Below are positions 11,314 through 23,214 of a stretch of 64,000 nt of DNA, in pieces (within the stretch, counting starts at the first letter, position 1; each line of letters begins with the position of its first letter). Location: NCBI GenBank assembly GCA_001632435.1, contig KV423944.1, positions 71,540 to 135,539 on the forward strand, in the 5' to 3' direction. The DNA comes from Calocera cornea HHB12733. Its lineage: Eukaryota > Basidiomycota > Dacrymycetes > Dacrymycetales > Dacrymycetaceae. Made by a program: the position numbers and the translations under genes. The notes under the pieces are model-generated. The model saw only the letters and a list, made by a program, of their open reading frames with translations, was not told the origin of the DNA and did not search any database.

Positions 11314-12714
11314 CGACCGTCCCGATCAATTATATCAAAATTGGACCCTTTCATATCGTAGCGCTTCGGGTTTGAGATAGTCGGCTCTTCCACTGGGTTC
11401 GAGGCCGGCACGCACGGGCGACAGTCCCTCGCTCGACGGACGATCTTCTCCTTTCCATCATTACACTCGCACTCGGGTTTCCTGTATCCCTCGCAACAAA
11501 ATTACCCCGCAATGCTGTACAGATAGGCGCACTTTCACCCCATATCCTCGTGTTCTGGCACATTGTACTTCTCCCCTCTTGCAATAGATGCACTGTTGTC
11601 CTTCTGGAGCATGGGAAGACCCGGGAAGATCGCGCCTAGGCTATCGCGTACTGCCGTTTGTTGATAACTCCACAGCTGTGGAGAACCGCGGCGGGCTTCC
11701 ATTGGCTGCATGGTGCGCGAAGAACATGGGCGGTGCCCAATGCGGCGCCTGGCAACTGACGCGACCGGAACAGATCACGAGACCTGCGGGAGGCCAGAAG
11801 GTATCCAGTGCGTTGGAGCCCTCGTATGATTGTCCCGTGAGAATCAGCGCCCCCGGCGGAACAACCACGCGAGGTGAACTGTGCGGTGGATGTTGGAATC
11901 GCGGCTACTGTTCGCTGATGGGAAACACCTTCTCGGAGATCTTGGATCGTGCCGGACAGCGGGGGTGAAGCAGGTGACGACGGGAAGGCGTTTCGCGGCA
12001 GAATACATGCTGTCATCGTCCAGGAGGGTCATCAGGCGGCATCCGGGTCAAGACAGACCGCCGTAAGCGGAGCGTAGTCGTCAAGCACAGGTCAGGTCCG
12101 GTTGACGATGTTGCGCTATTTGCTGGTTCACATTGAGGGAACCGGTCGGGTTTAAAATGCGACTAAACCCATCATGAGGATGAGACAGCTGCAGTTCCAG
12201 GGGGGTTCAATGTCCTTTGGCCATGTCCGACGAGGTGGAGCCCCGCATTTTCATAGATCAGACTTTCTGCCCCGATGCGCCCTCGCCATCCGGAGGAGGA
12301 GGTCGGACAGAGCAGGCTGAACCATACAACGCCAGTACGTACATATCGAGCTGGCGTCCGGCCGGAGTATTGTCGCGTCAAAGCTCTCGCCGGTACCGGG
12401 AGGGATGGTGTAAGTAGTAAGCAGCAGCGGCGAGGGCCCGCGGGCGCGTCGCCGAGGGATATCGATGTGGACGGTGTCCAAACGCGTATTCGGGGCGGCG
12501 TCCCCTTTTGGAAAGTGCACCGTGTCGGGGTGCGTGCGGAGGTGGGCGAGGCCACAACATGCCTGGTCATGCGCTGGGCAGCCTTGAGTACCGGCTCGGG
12601 GGGGTTGCGTGCGAGCATGCCAACTGTGGATATAAAGGGTAGGCAGGCAGCGGGCTCGAGGTGGACGTTCCCTGTCGCCCCCCATATACCTCTGCAGTAG
12701 CCTGACAGCCCACC
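11314..12714. other. Intergenic region of about 1.4 kb
   Basis: No supported gene. Overlapping open frames on both strands have no recognisable domain. The right end carries a TATA box for the GH43 gene. Confidence 0.5.
12631..12637 (+). promoter_or_regulatory. TATA box of the GH43 gene
   Basis: TATAAAG lies 84 bp upstream of the GH43 start codon, a normal TATA-to-ATG distance for a fungal gene with a short leader. Confidence 0.5.
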
Positions 12715-14464
<1,750 letters not shown>

Positions 14465-14798
14465 TCCCCGGTGGCTCGATTAGGACGCAGGACAGGGCAG
14501 TACGAAGAAAACTTGGCGGCCCGGATACAGTACCAGTAGCAGACCCGTGTAACACTACTACTGTACTAGAAAGCAACAGATAGGAATGAACGAAGCCTGT
14601 GCTCTTATCGTGCAACCACATGCGTGCATGGGCGGCTATTGAGTCCCGTGTCTGAGATATCGGTTGTGGATCGACATCGGGCATGGGCGCTCAGGGTGCC
14701 GGTGGCCGGCCTCGAGTCCGGCGCACGGGCATCTTATAAGCCTGCACTGTGTCCTCTACCAACGGACCAGCCAGCCTGGTTCCTAATCGACGTCCCTC
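14465..14798. other. Intergenic, promoter of the dioxygenase gene
   Basis: A short spacer with a TATA-like TTATAAG at about 14734-14740, roughly 60 bp before the next ATG. Nothing else was seen. Confidence 0.5.
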
Positions 14799-15941
14799 AT
14801 GTCCCCCGCCCCCTCCTCGGTGCCATCCGCGCCAGCCCAACAAATCCCCCTCATCGACCTCTCCCTCCCCCCCCTACAGATCCGGCGCGCCATCCAGTCC
14901 GCCTGCAAAGACTGGGGTTTCTTCTACCTCACGAACCACGGCCTGCCCGCGGCCTCCGTGCACAAGCTGTGGGAGGTTACACGCACGTTCTTTGCGCTGC
15001 CGCTGGAGGAGAAGGCCGCTGCGGGCCCGTGGAACGGCGCGGAGAACGCGGGGTACAGGCCGGTGCTGCCCAAGGTGCCTAAGGAGCAGTTCGACACGCG
15101 CAAGTGGCTCGCCCCGCCCCTTGCCGGTGTCGAGGCGTACCAGCAGCCGCTCCCGCCGTACCTGGAGGAGAACAGGGCGTTTCTGGATGCGTTTAAGCGG
15201 GAGTGCGCGGCCCTGGGGGTGAGGGTGCTGGGGTATCTGGAGGAGGGGCTGGGCGTCGAAGAGGGGTACTTTGCGCAGAGGCATAAGTACGAGGAGCCGA
15301 GCATGGACAATTTCGAGCTGATGCACTGTGCGCCTCACGTTCTTCACGCGCGCCTCTTCGGCCACTGACGGAAAGAGAGTGTAGATATTCCCTACACACC
15401 CGAGTACGCAGAGAAGGACGTCTTCCGGCTCGGCGCGCACACCGACTGGGGCTCCCTCACGCTGCTCTTCCAGGAGTCCCAGCCGGGCTTGCAGGTCCGC
15501 CCGCCGACATACGACCACGCCTCGCTCCCGACCGCCTCGGAGACGTGGATCGACGCGCCCGTCGTGCAGGACGCGGTGCTGGTCAACGTGGGCGATGCGA
15601 TGCATATCTGGTCTGGGGGCAGCGTGAGGAGTACGTGGCACCGGGTGAGCAAGGGCGGGGAGAGCGATCGATACTGCGCTGCGTATTTCTTGCATCCGAA
15701 TGAGCGCTCGGTGCGTCCCTTTCTCATCCGTTTCCCCTCGCCTGTGGTCTACTGCGGACCACGGAGAGGTCAGCGATTACGGCGGCTGACGTGGTTGCAG
15801 GTCATCGACCCCCTCCCGACAGCGACGAGCAGCTACATCCGCGAGAAGTATCCCGGGTTCCCCAAGACCGCCAAGCAGCACCTGCACGACCGCGTGAGAG
15901 AGGCGGTCCAGCAGCAGAACTCGGCGCTGTATGTAGGCTAG
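14799..15941 (+). CDS. 2-oxoglutarate/Fe(II) dioxygenase, isopenicillin-N-synthase-like
   Basis: Non-haem iron oxygenase of the IPNS/DAO superfamily. Three exons (14799-15327, 15385-15710, 15801-15941) give 331 residues. The N-terminal DIOX_N domain includes IPLIDLSLPP and DWGFFYLTNHGLP. The jelly-roll core has the iron ligands HTD in GAHTDWGSLTLLFQ and the distal His in STWHRVSKGG. The following DRYCAAYF holds the position where the oxoglutarate-binding Arg-x-Ser normally sits; here the Arg is followed by Tyr-Cys, so the usual R-x-S is not exact. There is no signal peptide. Relatives act on gibberellins, alkaloids, amino acids or unknown metabolites, and the substrate here cannot be inferred. 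No clustered tailoring genes are present. Confidence 0.88.
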
Positions 15942-16552
15942 AGAGGCACAACAATGTCACTAATGAGATTATTGTCGAATTATCGTCGTCATGCACCAGT
16001 TCTGGTGCACCGGCCTCCGCCTGAGGGTTGTCCCCGTTCTGCCGATGCTCCGGCGGTTAGCTAATCCAACACGCGTCCGAGTCCATCGCAACTCGGTTAC
16101 TCTCTCTTCCAACCGGTGCTCTGCAAATGCCCTCCTCAGGCGGCGTCATGCGCTGCCCCGCCCAGACCCTTTGCGCCTCCCGCATTCCCGGGCTTCGCGC
16201 CTTGAGTCATCCGCTCCCACAGTAACCACCGACGGCTTCCAGTCACCCACAACACACACGCACTCACCGCTTCTATTCAATACATTCCATCGCCGGCGTT
16301 AGTTTGACCCCTGCTAGGGCCCGGGATGGCCGTCGCTGCCTGATTGGTAAAGTCAGGGGGCGTCACGCCTGTGCACCACTCACTCTGCGGCGCAAACCGC
16401 GCACTAGCCGGCGAGAAGGGTCACCACGAGTCATCTCCATTCGGGTCGAGCGCTCTCCTGTCGCGTGCCTGCAGCATGGCCTCCTTTTGAGCTACTTAAA
16501 CCCTCCTCTTTGCCGCTTGCTTGACCCCCCTGCAACAACAGCAATAGCGACA
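15942..16552. other. Intergenic, upstream of the BCS1-like gene
   Basis: The BCS1-like frame is open back to 16304, but the first good start context is CAACAATG-like sequence at 16553. No separate gene was found. Confidence 0.5.
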
Positions 16553-18367
16553 ATGCTAGCTACTCAGGCCGTCCTCTCCCTCTTCGAGGTCGACGGCAAC
16601 ACCACCACCTCCGCAGGTAACGACACCCTCCCCCTCCCCCTTCCCTTGCTCGAGCCCTTCCTCGCCTTTGTCCCCGCGCCAATTCTCCCCCTGATCCTCA
16701 CCCTCCTGCGCTCCTCCGCCCTGCGCGACTGGCTCAAGCTCTTCCTCCTCGGCGGCCTGCTAGAGGCGGCGCGGCGCGTGCTCGGCCAGTCCTGGACGCT
16801 CGACGGCTTCTTTTCCGGGCTGTACCTGCATGCGCGCATCGAGCGGGAGGACGAGGCGTACGGCTGGATGCTGGCGTACTTTACGCGCCTGCCCGCCTTC
16901 ACCCGCACCCGCAACTTTTGCGTCTCCACGCGAGGCAAGGGCAAGGCCGGCTCGGAGAACTACATCGAGGGGTGCCACTGCTCCGAGTGCTCCCGCAACA
17001 AGCCGAAGAAGGAGGACGACCTCGGCAAGCGCCTGCACTACCTCCCCGCGTACGAGTGCGACTACTCGTTCTGGTTCGCCGGCACCTGGGTCACCGTCAT
17101 GCGCACAAGGAACAACGAGAGCGGCGCGGTGCCCATGGGCGTCACCCCGCTCACGATGGATGCGCTCCAGCTGCGCATCCTCGCCATCTCTCCTACGCGC
17201 GGGCGGGCCGTGCTTGAGCGACTGCTCGGCCAGGCAAAGGCCGCATTCGAGAAGGACGAGGAGGAGCGCATCTCCGTGTGGGTCGGGGACCAGTACGGCG
17301 GCTGGTCCCGCGCGGCGAGCAAGCTCCGCCGCCCCTGGTCCAGCATCGTCCTCGAGCGCGGGGTGAAGGAGAAGCTCCTGACGGACGCGCGCGACTTCCT
17401 CGCCTCCCAGGCGTGGTATGTCCAGCGTGGGATCCCGTACCGCCGCGGCTACCTGCTGCACGGCGTGCCCGGGTCGGGGAAGACGAGTCTGATTCACGCA
17501 CTGTCCGGCGAGCTCGGGCTGGATATCTACGTCATCTCCCTCTCCAAGCGCACGATGGACGACCAGGCACTCAACGATATCGTCTCCCAGCTCCCGCCCC
17601 AGTGCATCGCCCTGATGGAAGATATCGACTGTGCATTCAAGAAGGGCATCGCTGCGCGCGTGTCGGACGACTCCAGCTCCGATCCCGCGCAGGAGGGCAA
17701 GGCCGGCCCTGCCGCTCCTCCAGGCCAGGACCTCGGCGCCGTGTCGGTGGGTAGCATCACCCTTTCCGGGCTGCTCAACGCGATCGACGGCGTGGCGGCG
17801 CACGAGGGCCGGCTGCTCTTTGCAACTACCAACGTGCGCGAGGCGCTCGACCCAGCCCTCATCCGCCCGGGGCGCATGGACGTCGTGCTCGAGTTCAAGA
17901 ACGCGAATCGGCTGCAGGCGGAGGCGCTCTTCCGGTGCTTCTACCCCGTTGAGGAGCCTGGCGAGCAGGCAGATCCGGGGAAGAGCAAGCACTTTGCCAC
18001 CCCTGTGCCCAGCGTCCTGCCCCCGACCCCGCCCCGCACGCCTACGGAGTCCAGCACGCCCACGCTCACCATCGACCCGCTCCCCACTGTCGACCCGACC
18101 GCGGACGTGCTCACCCGCGCGGCGCGCGACGCGCTCGCCTCGTGCTTCGCGGCCGCCGTGCCCGAGCGCGAGTTTAGCATGGCCGCGCTGCAGGGGTACC
18201 TGATGCTGCACAAGGTGGACCCGGTCCAGTGCGTGGAGGGCGTGGAGGCGTGGGTCGAGCAGGAGCGGGAGCGGAAGATGAAGAAGAAGCGGGATGAGGA
18301 GAAGGAGAAGCTCGAGAAGGAGAAGAAGGAGCAGGTCAAGAAGGAGGCGGAGGGCCGGACGGCGTGA
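16553..18367 (+). CDS. BCS1-like AAA ATPase
   Basis: AAA protein of the mitochondrial BCS1 family. True Bcs1 moves the folded Rieske protein across the inner membrane; fungi also have expanded paralogues of unknown role. It is a single exon of 604 codons. The N-terminus has hydrophobic segments (about 20-65) and the BCS1 N domain, with the region around SVWVGDQYGGWSRAASK. The AAA core has Walker A GVPGSGKTS near residue 304, Walker B IALMEDID near 351, and FATTNVREALDPALIRPGRMD. Unusual features are a cysteine cluster CHCSECS near residues 141-147, inserts rich in P, S and T on both sides of the last AAA part, and a very charged tail of KKKRDEEKEKLEKEK type. No introns, unlike its neighbours. 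It is probably a lineage-specific paralogue rather than the Rieske translocase. Confidence 0.88.
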   Translation: MLATQAVLSLFEVDGNTTTSAGNDTLPLPLPLLEPFLAFVPAPILPLILTLLRSSALRDWLKLFLLGGLLEAARRVLGQSWTLDGFFSGLYLHARIEREDEAYGWMLAYFTRLPAFTRTRNFCVSTRGKGKAGSENYIEGCHCSECSRNKPKKEDDLGKRLHYLPAYECDYSFWFAGTWVTVMRTRNNESGAVPMGVTPLTMDALQLRILAISPTRGRAVLERLLGQAKAAFEKDEEERISVWVGDQYGGWSRAASKLRRPWSSIVLERGVKEKLLTDARDFLASQAWYVQRGIPYRRGYLLHGVPGSGKTSLIHALSGELGLDIYVISLSKRTMDDQALNDIVSQLPPQCIALMEDIDCAFKKGIAARVSDDSSSDPAQEGKAGPAAPPGQDLGAVSVGSITLSGLLNAIDGVAAHEGRLLFATTNVREALDPALIRPGRMDVVLEFKNANRLQAEALFRCFYPVEEPGEQADPGKSKHFATPVPSVLPPTPPRTPTESSTPTLTIDPLPTVDPTADVLTRAARDALASCFAAAVPEREFSMAALQGYLMLHKVDPVQCVEGVEAWVEQERERKMKKKRDEEKEKLEKEKKEQVKKEAEGRTA

Positions 18368-18830
18368 GCTCGAGGACTTGCGGCAGCCGGTGCGCTGGGA
18401 ACGAGTTGTGATGACCGCAAACGATGATGGATGATACCTCTACTCATGTAATATCCAAAGCACTGTATTATTACCGCAAGATCGGAATAGACCCTATCCC
18501 GTACCCCCAGTCTTTCCGCTCTCGGAGATGCGAGAGTCTTGTTGGGTATTTTTTGAAAGAGCGTAAGATAACAAGATCGTTGGAACAACAGTCAGATAAA
18601 TATGCAGACAAAGATGAGAACAGAGCGTGAGAAACAGACGAAAATAAACACAAGGTATTATGTACGGTATCCGTCCGGAGAAAAGCGATATGGAGTACAC
18701 CTAGTTAAGCGTACACGTTTATGCGATACTACGCGCATAACTACATCCCTTTCATGCACATAGCCGGTACCCGTCCGTTTTCGACCCTTCCGCCGAGGCA
18801 GGGACAGCATGTCTGCACGGGCCTCTCTCT
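18368..18830. other. Convergent 3' intergenic region
   Basis: The spacer between the BCS1-like stop and the Opi1-like stop. It is AT-richer than its surroundings, as expected for two polyadenylation regions. No gene was seen. Confidence 0.55.
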
Positions 18831-20884
18831 CTACCTGCTGAGCGGCTGGCCGTCCCTCGCGTCCTTGTACCCGTACTCGATCTGCGGCTGGGGGTAGCCG
18901 TAGTAGCCGTTGTGCGCATAGGGATCCTGCTTGCCGTCCGTCCACGGGTAGGCGGAGTGCGGCGGGTGCGGGACGTTCGGGGTCGTCGCGCCCGAGGAGA
19001 GGGCGGAGGGCGGCCCGTTCCTGTTTCGGCCAAAGCGGTCGAGCCAGCTGGGCGAGTGTCAGCGCACGTACACGTACACGTACACATACGTCAGCAGGGA
19101 GGGGGAAGAAGGGACGACGTACGCTTCGGCCGCCTGCAGGCTCTCGAGGAATACGCTCGTGACGTGCGAGAGCATGTCCAGGCTCTCCAAGGCGAGGGCG
19201 AGGACCTTGTGCGCCATCGTCTTTGCGGTTGTGTACGAGGGGAGCTGCCCGTCCGGGGTCATGAGCGTCTGGGGCGGGGGCGCGCCGCGCTCGTGCAGCT
19301 GGGTGGCGGCGCGCCAACGTTCAGGCAGTTCGAGGATCCACTTACGTACGGCGGACCGGGCCGGCTCCCGGAGCGCAGAGCCTGCGTAGGAGGAGACGAT
19401 GTTGACGACCTGCTTGATGGCGTCTACGACGCCCGTCTGGGCCTCGGCGAGGGTGCGCGCGGAGGCGGGGGAGATGGGGGTGGACTCGGGGTGGGGCGGC
19501 GGCATGGAGAGGGATGCGAGGAAGTTGCGGAGGATGTTGATGTGCTGATTGGTGATGCGCGTGGCCCACTGGAGCGCAGAAAATCAGCTTTAGACGCTCA
19601 TGCCATGTGTGTATACGCTGATACGCACGCGGAGCCAGTCCAGACACAGCTGCAGCCGCCGCATGTTCTCATCGCTCACGGCCGCGCTCAAGCCGCCGGC
19701 GCCGACGAGCATTGTCTGCCAACCAGCACGAGAGGACTGGGACTGCTGCGGCGCGTCCATATCCCTCGTGGTGGAGGGGGAGAGAGGGGGCAGCGTCTCG
19801 GAAGAATAGGTACCTAAACGATCACGCCCTGATGAGTGCGCCTGATTTCCGGGCTGCCCGTGACGGGGCAAACACGCGCACCTTGGGTGTCGAGGGACAT
19901 GGAGGACGGGTTCTCAGGGTGCGAATACATCGCTTTCATGCTCGTGGGCGTGTTGACCTCCCAGTCCCTCGCCGGGGTGTCCGACGCGGTGGCCGCGCTC
20001 GTCGGCTGCGAGCCCGAATAGGACCGAGTCCTGCCCTCGAGCTGCCAGACAAAGGTGGAAGGCATCAGGGTCGTGCGCTGGGCGAGGGCGGGCGGGATGA
20101 AACGAGCCACGCACTTTATCTAGCTGCCGGCAGGCAAAGCCGTCCATCTGGGCGACGGGCAGGCGTTCCATGACTGGCCTGGAGAGAGTTGCGATGGAAG
20201 ATTCGACCATCTCCGCCCCGAGCTGGCGATCGAGAATTCACGTGCGAGATCAGCACTCAATCCAGGACGCGGCACGCGGGGCAGGCAGACCCGCGGGCGG
20301 CGGGCGAGAGGGCAGGGAAAAGAGCGCACCTTGACCACCCGGGACGAGTTCTTCGAGCTCTCGTACGCGCCGATCGCGGTGCGCACGATGGGGAAGTGTG
20401 AGACGCGCGAGACAAAGTCGGCCTGGCCCCCCGGGCCCGGTAGTAATACCGCACCTTGGCCATACTCCCCGTTCACCATGGCCGGCACGGCGGTGGGGGA
20501 GAACCCCGGGTGCGCGGGCTGGTCGGGCGACACACTAGCGCTGGCCACTACGAGCGTGGGCGACCCTTGCGCTGCGGGAGCATGAGCACTCTCCTTCCCG
20601 CGAGACGGAGCACAAGCGGGCGCACGATGGGTGGGAGACGTGGGGGAGATGCGCTGGTTGCGCATGTCCCCCAGGGCCTTGACGGCCATGAGCACGTCCT
20701 CGTCCTGCTCGTTGATGCTGAGTGGCTTTGGGGTGGGCCTGCCCGCGGGGAGGGCCGGGGAGATGTGTGCGGAGGTGGACATGGGGTGTGGTGCGGGTGT
20801 GGGTGGGAAGGAGGGCGGTGGATGGCCGAGGGACGGGCTCAGGGACTCGCTGGCTGTGAGGGGGGCAGCGGTCTGCGTTGCCAT
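18831..20884 (-). CDS. Opi1-domain transcriptional regulator
   Basis: In yeast Opi1 binds phosphatidic acid at the ER and represses inositol- and choline-responsive phospholipid genes in the nucleus. Six exons (20884-20330, 20222-20115, 20041-19882, 19813-19629, 19568-19123, 19047-18831) join in frame to 556 residues. Family segments are EDVLMAVKALGDMRN near the N-terminus, then FVSRVSHFPIVRTAIGAYE, then MDGFACRQLDK, then MLVGAGGLSAAVSDENMRRL with CLDWLRWATRITNQHI, and a C-terminal helical part (TAKTMAHKVLALALESLDML). The N-terminal and central linkers are rich in P, S, T and A. It carries no zinc cluster or basic zipper that I can see. The target genes and the DNA-binding partner are unknown. 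Confidence 0.85.
19061..19090. repeat. ACGTAC-type microsatellite
   Basis: A short six-base repeat (acgtac units) lies in the last intron of the Opi1-like gene. It is probably neutral. Confidence 0.6.
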
Positions 20885-21312
20885 GCCTGTGCTGGCTGTC
20901 AGAGCATGCACCGTCGTCCCCGGTGCTGGGTGGACGGCGGGGACGATGAGGGGGTGAGCGGGGACGATGAGGAGGGGGGGGAGTGTGTGGGTGCTGGGCG
21001 GGGGCGGAGGGGTGCGGATGAAGCGGGCGACGGGGAAGGGCGCAAATCACAAGGGAGCCCCCAGCCCGCGTGCACGTGAAAGGGCCCACCCCGTATGCTT
21101 CCGTCACGCAATCACACGCACTCGGCCCGGGTTCACAGAGGGCTTTCAAACGAGGGATCAAAGGGACCAAACTCACATGGGCCATTCACAACCCCCCCCC
21201 ACCTGCCACCGGCTACAGCTCTCGTGATTACACAGAGTCATACACCACACCGAGTCTAGTTAATAGCCTGCAACAATGAACATCCAAACACAAGCATTAC
21301 ATTATTACACTA
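20885..21312. other. Intergenic between Opi1-like and GATA genes
   Basis: The space contains the Opi1-like promoter and the 3' end of the GATA gene on the same strand. No additional gene was seen. Confidence 0.5.
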
Positions 21313-23214
21313 TCATTGTTCACCCCGAGTCTCCCACCGCCACCGCTCACCACCCTCCCCATCACGCTCACGCCGGGGCAGCCGCACAGAGGCGCCCCGA
21401 GTCTCACCCGCGCCCGCCTCCACTCCGTTACTATATGGACTTTCCAGTCCGCGCTCGACGCCCCGCAGAAGGCTCTCCGTCCTCCTCAGCATGTCCTCCA
21501 TAACCCGCTTCTGCTCTCGTAGCTGAGCCTGGTGCTGCAACAGTTCCTCGCGAGTGGGCACAGCCGACATGTAGTGCATGTCGGACCGGGGTGAACGACC
21601 TCCAGGTGAGCGGGACCGTGAGACGGGGGGCGACATCGATCTCAGGTGTGAAGGGCGGCCGCGTGGAGACATCGGATATGACGGATGTGGGGGTGGGAGG
21701 TACCGAGAGCTGGGGTCGACCACGTCCCGGCGTATGGGTGACGGTCCACGTGCTTCATCGGGCCTTCCGTGGCGGAACTCGCCCACGGCGCTGTTCAGCG
21801 GGGGAAGATCGTATCCTCCGCCACGAGGCGAGACGCGGCGATGCTCGTCGCGAGGAGGTGCAGGATGTGCCGGCGGTGACGCGCCCGAAGGCCCGTAGGC
21901 GTGAGAATCGGCAGTCGGGGCACGCATCTCGTCCGCATAAGACGCGGCAGACTCGTCTCCAGTGCCGTCATCGTAGTCCTCATCCGCCAGCTCATCGCGC
22001 TCGACCACACTGCTATCCGCCTCTCTGCGTTGCCGCTTCCGGCTCCTATCGTCCCCTCCAGATCGACCCACGGCAACGAGTGCTTCGGCGGCGGCGCGGT
22101 CGGCCATTGTCAAGGTGGATGTATGGGGCACGTAATGGCCAGGGGAGTCGGCCTGATTCGGGGTCGATACAATGGCGTTGGCGGCAGGGACACGTTTCCT
22201 GCGCTTGATTACAGCCTTTTTCATAGTCACGGGGCGTCGACTCCCATGTAACTTCTGATAGAGGCCTGTAGCAACGGGGTTCCCAGTCAGCAACACCGTA
22301 TCAAGAAGGGCGGGAGGAGGGAAGGTAAGATGTAAAATGCGATCAGTTATCGCCATCGGATAAGATCCGCATCCGTGGACCCGTCTTGCCCGAAGATCGC
22401 CGAAAGGTCACGTGGACAGGGGCGAGGCCAGATAAGCCAGGAAGACGGCCCGGCTGGAAGGGAAGGGAGAGCCGTCGAATCAAGAAGCAAGGTACGCACC
22501 ACATGCATTGCAGATATTATTCCCAGCGTCATCCCTTCGCCACAACGGCGTTGTCGTGGTATGGCAATTGGCGCAACTCAATGGACCGACCCCTGGCGCA
22601 GCTGTTGCGGGTGCCGAAGGACCGCGAACACGAGTCGTTTCGCCCATGTCTGCAGGATGCGAGTTTATGAAGGCGGGGCATCCGGAACAGGCGGTGGCGC
22701 CGCCTGCGCCGTTGCACAGACCATCGCCCGGGCAAGAACCGGCGGGTGGCACCGTGTCCGTGGTGTGGGGAGGGGAGTGTGTGGCAGAAGATCCGGTTGA
22801 CAGGGGCGGCTGGGATTGCCGTCCCGCACTGGCGGCCTTCGGAGATCGGCGCGCTTTGGCTTGCAACCCTATTACGCAAACGACAAAAAGGAAGCCGATC
22901 CATTAGTCGAGGTAAAAGATCTTCGGATAAGATTGCGCACCGCATGCGTTACACACCGTCGCACCCATCTCGTTCCTCCTCCACAGTGGGGTGGTGGTGG
23001 CACCACAGGACACGCACTTGGGACCGGAGCTCGCCTTCTGTGTGGTCACGGTGGCCTTGAAGGAGCTCTCGCCTGATGCAGACTCGGGGCGCTTCATGGG
23101 GGTGCGGGACATAGAGGGGAGATGGGAGACTGCGGGGACGGGAGGGTACGGGCGATCCAATGCGAGGCCGCCAGAGGAGGGAGAAGGGTGGTAGGTGGCA
23201 ACCACGGCGGGCAT
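21313..23214 (-). CDS. Two-finger GATA factor of the SreA/Urbs1/Fep1 iron-repressor class
   Basis: Iron-sensing GATA repressors of this class shut off siderophore synthesis and iron uptake when iron is plentiful. Three exons (23214-22941, 22868-22500, 22265-21313) give 531 residues. Finger 1 begins at Cys67 ([15 protein letters not shown]) and its final motif CNACG is split by intron 1. The Cys-rich iron-sensing stretch follows: CPGDGLCNG...CSGC, Cys137, 143, 152 and 155. Finger 2 begins at Cys190 ([16 protein letters not shown]), also split at CNACG, and continues [16 protein letters not shown] and IKRRKRVPA, a tail diagnostic of this class. The C-terminus is rich in S, P and R and ends in a predicted coiled coil ([16 protein letters not shown]). 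Both introns interrupt the same codon of each finger. GATA sites lie in intron 2 and far upstream, so autoregulation is possible. Confidence 0.92.
22347..22363. promoter_or_regulatory. Pair of GATA motifs in intron 2 of the GATA factor
   Basis: TTATCG (CGATAA on the other strand) at 22347 and GGATAA at 22358 fall inside the unusually long second intron (22266-22499). They match HGATAR-like sites. Function is only inferred. Confidence 0.3.

Noticed and set aside
16304..16552. Upstream extension of the BCS1-like frame
   Set aside because: No family similarity and no ATG context; the frame is merely open.
16760..18211. 483-codon minus-strand frame opposite the BCS1-like gene
   Set aside because: It is the antisense shadow of a clear AAA ATPase in GC-rich DNA, with Arg/His/Ala-rich content and no motif.
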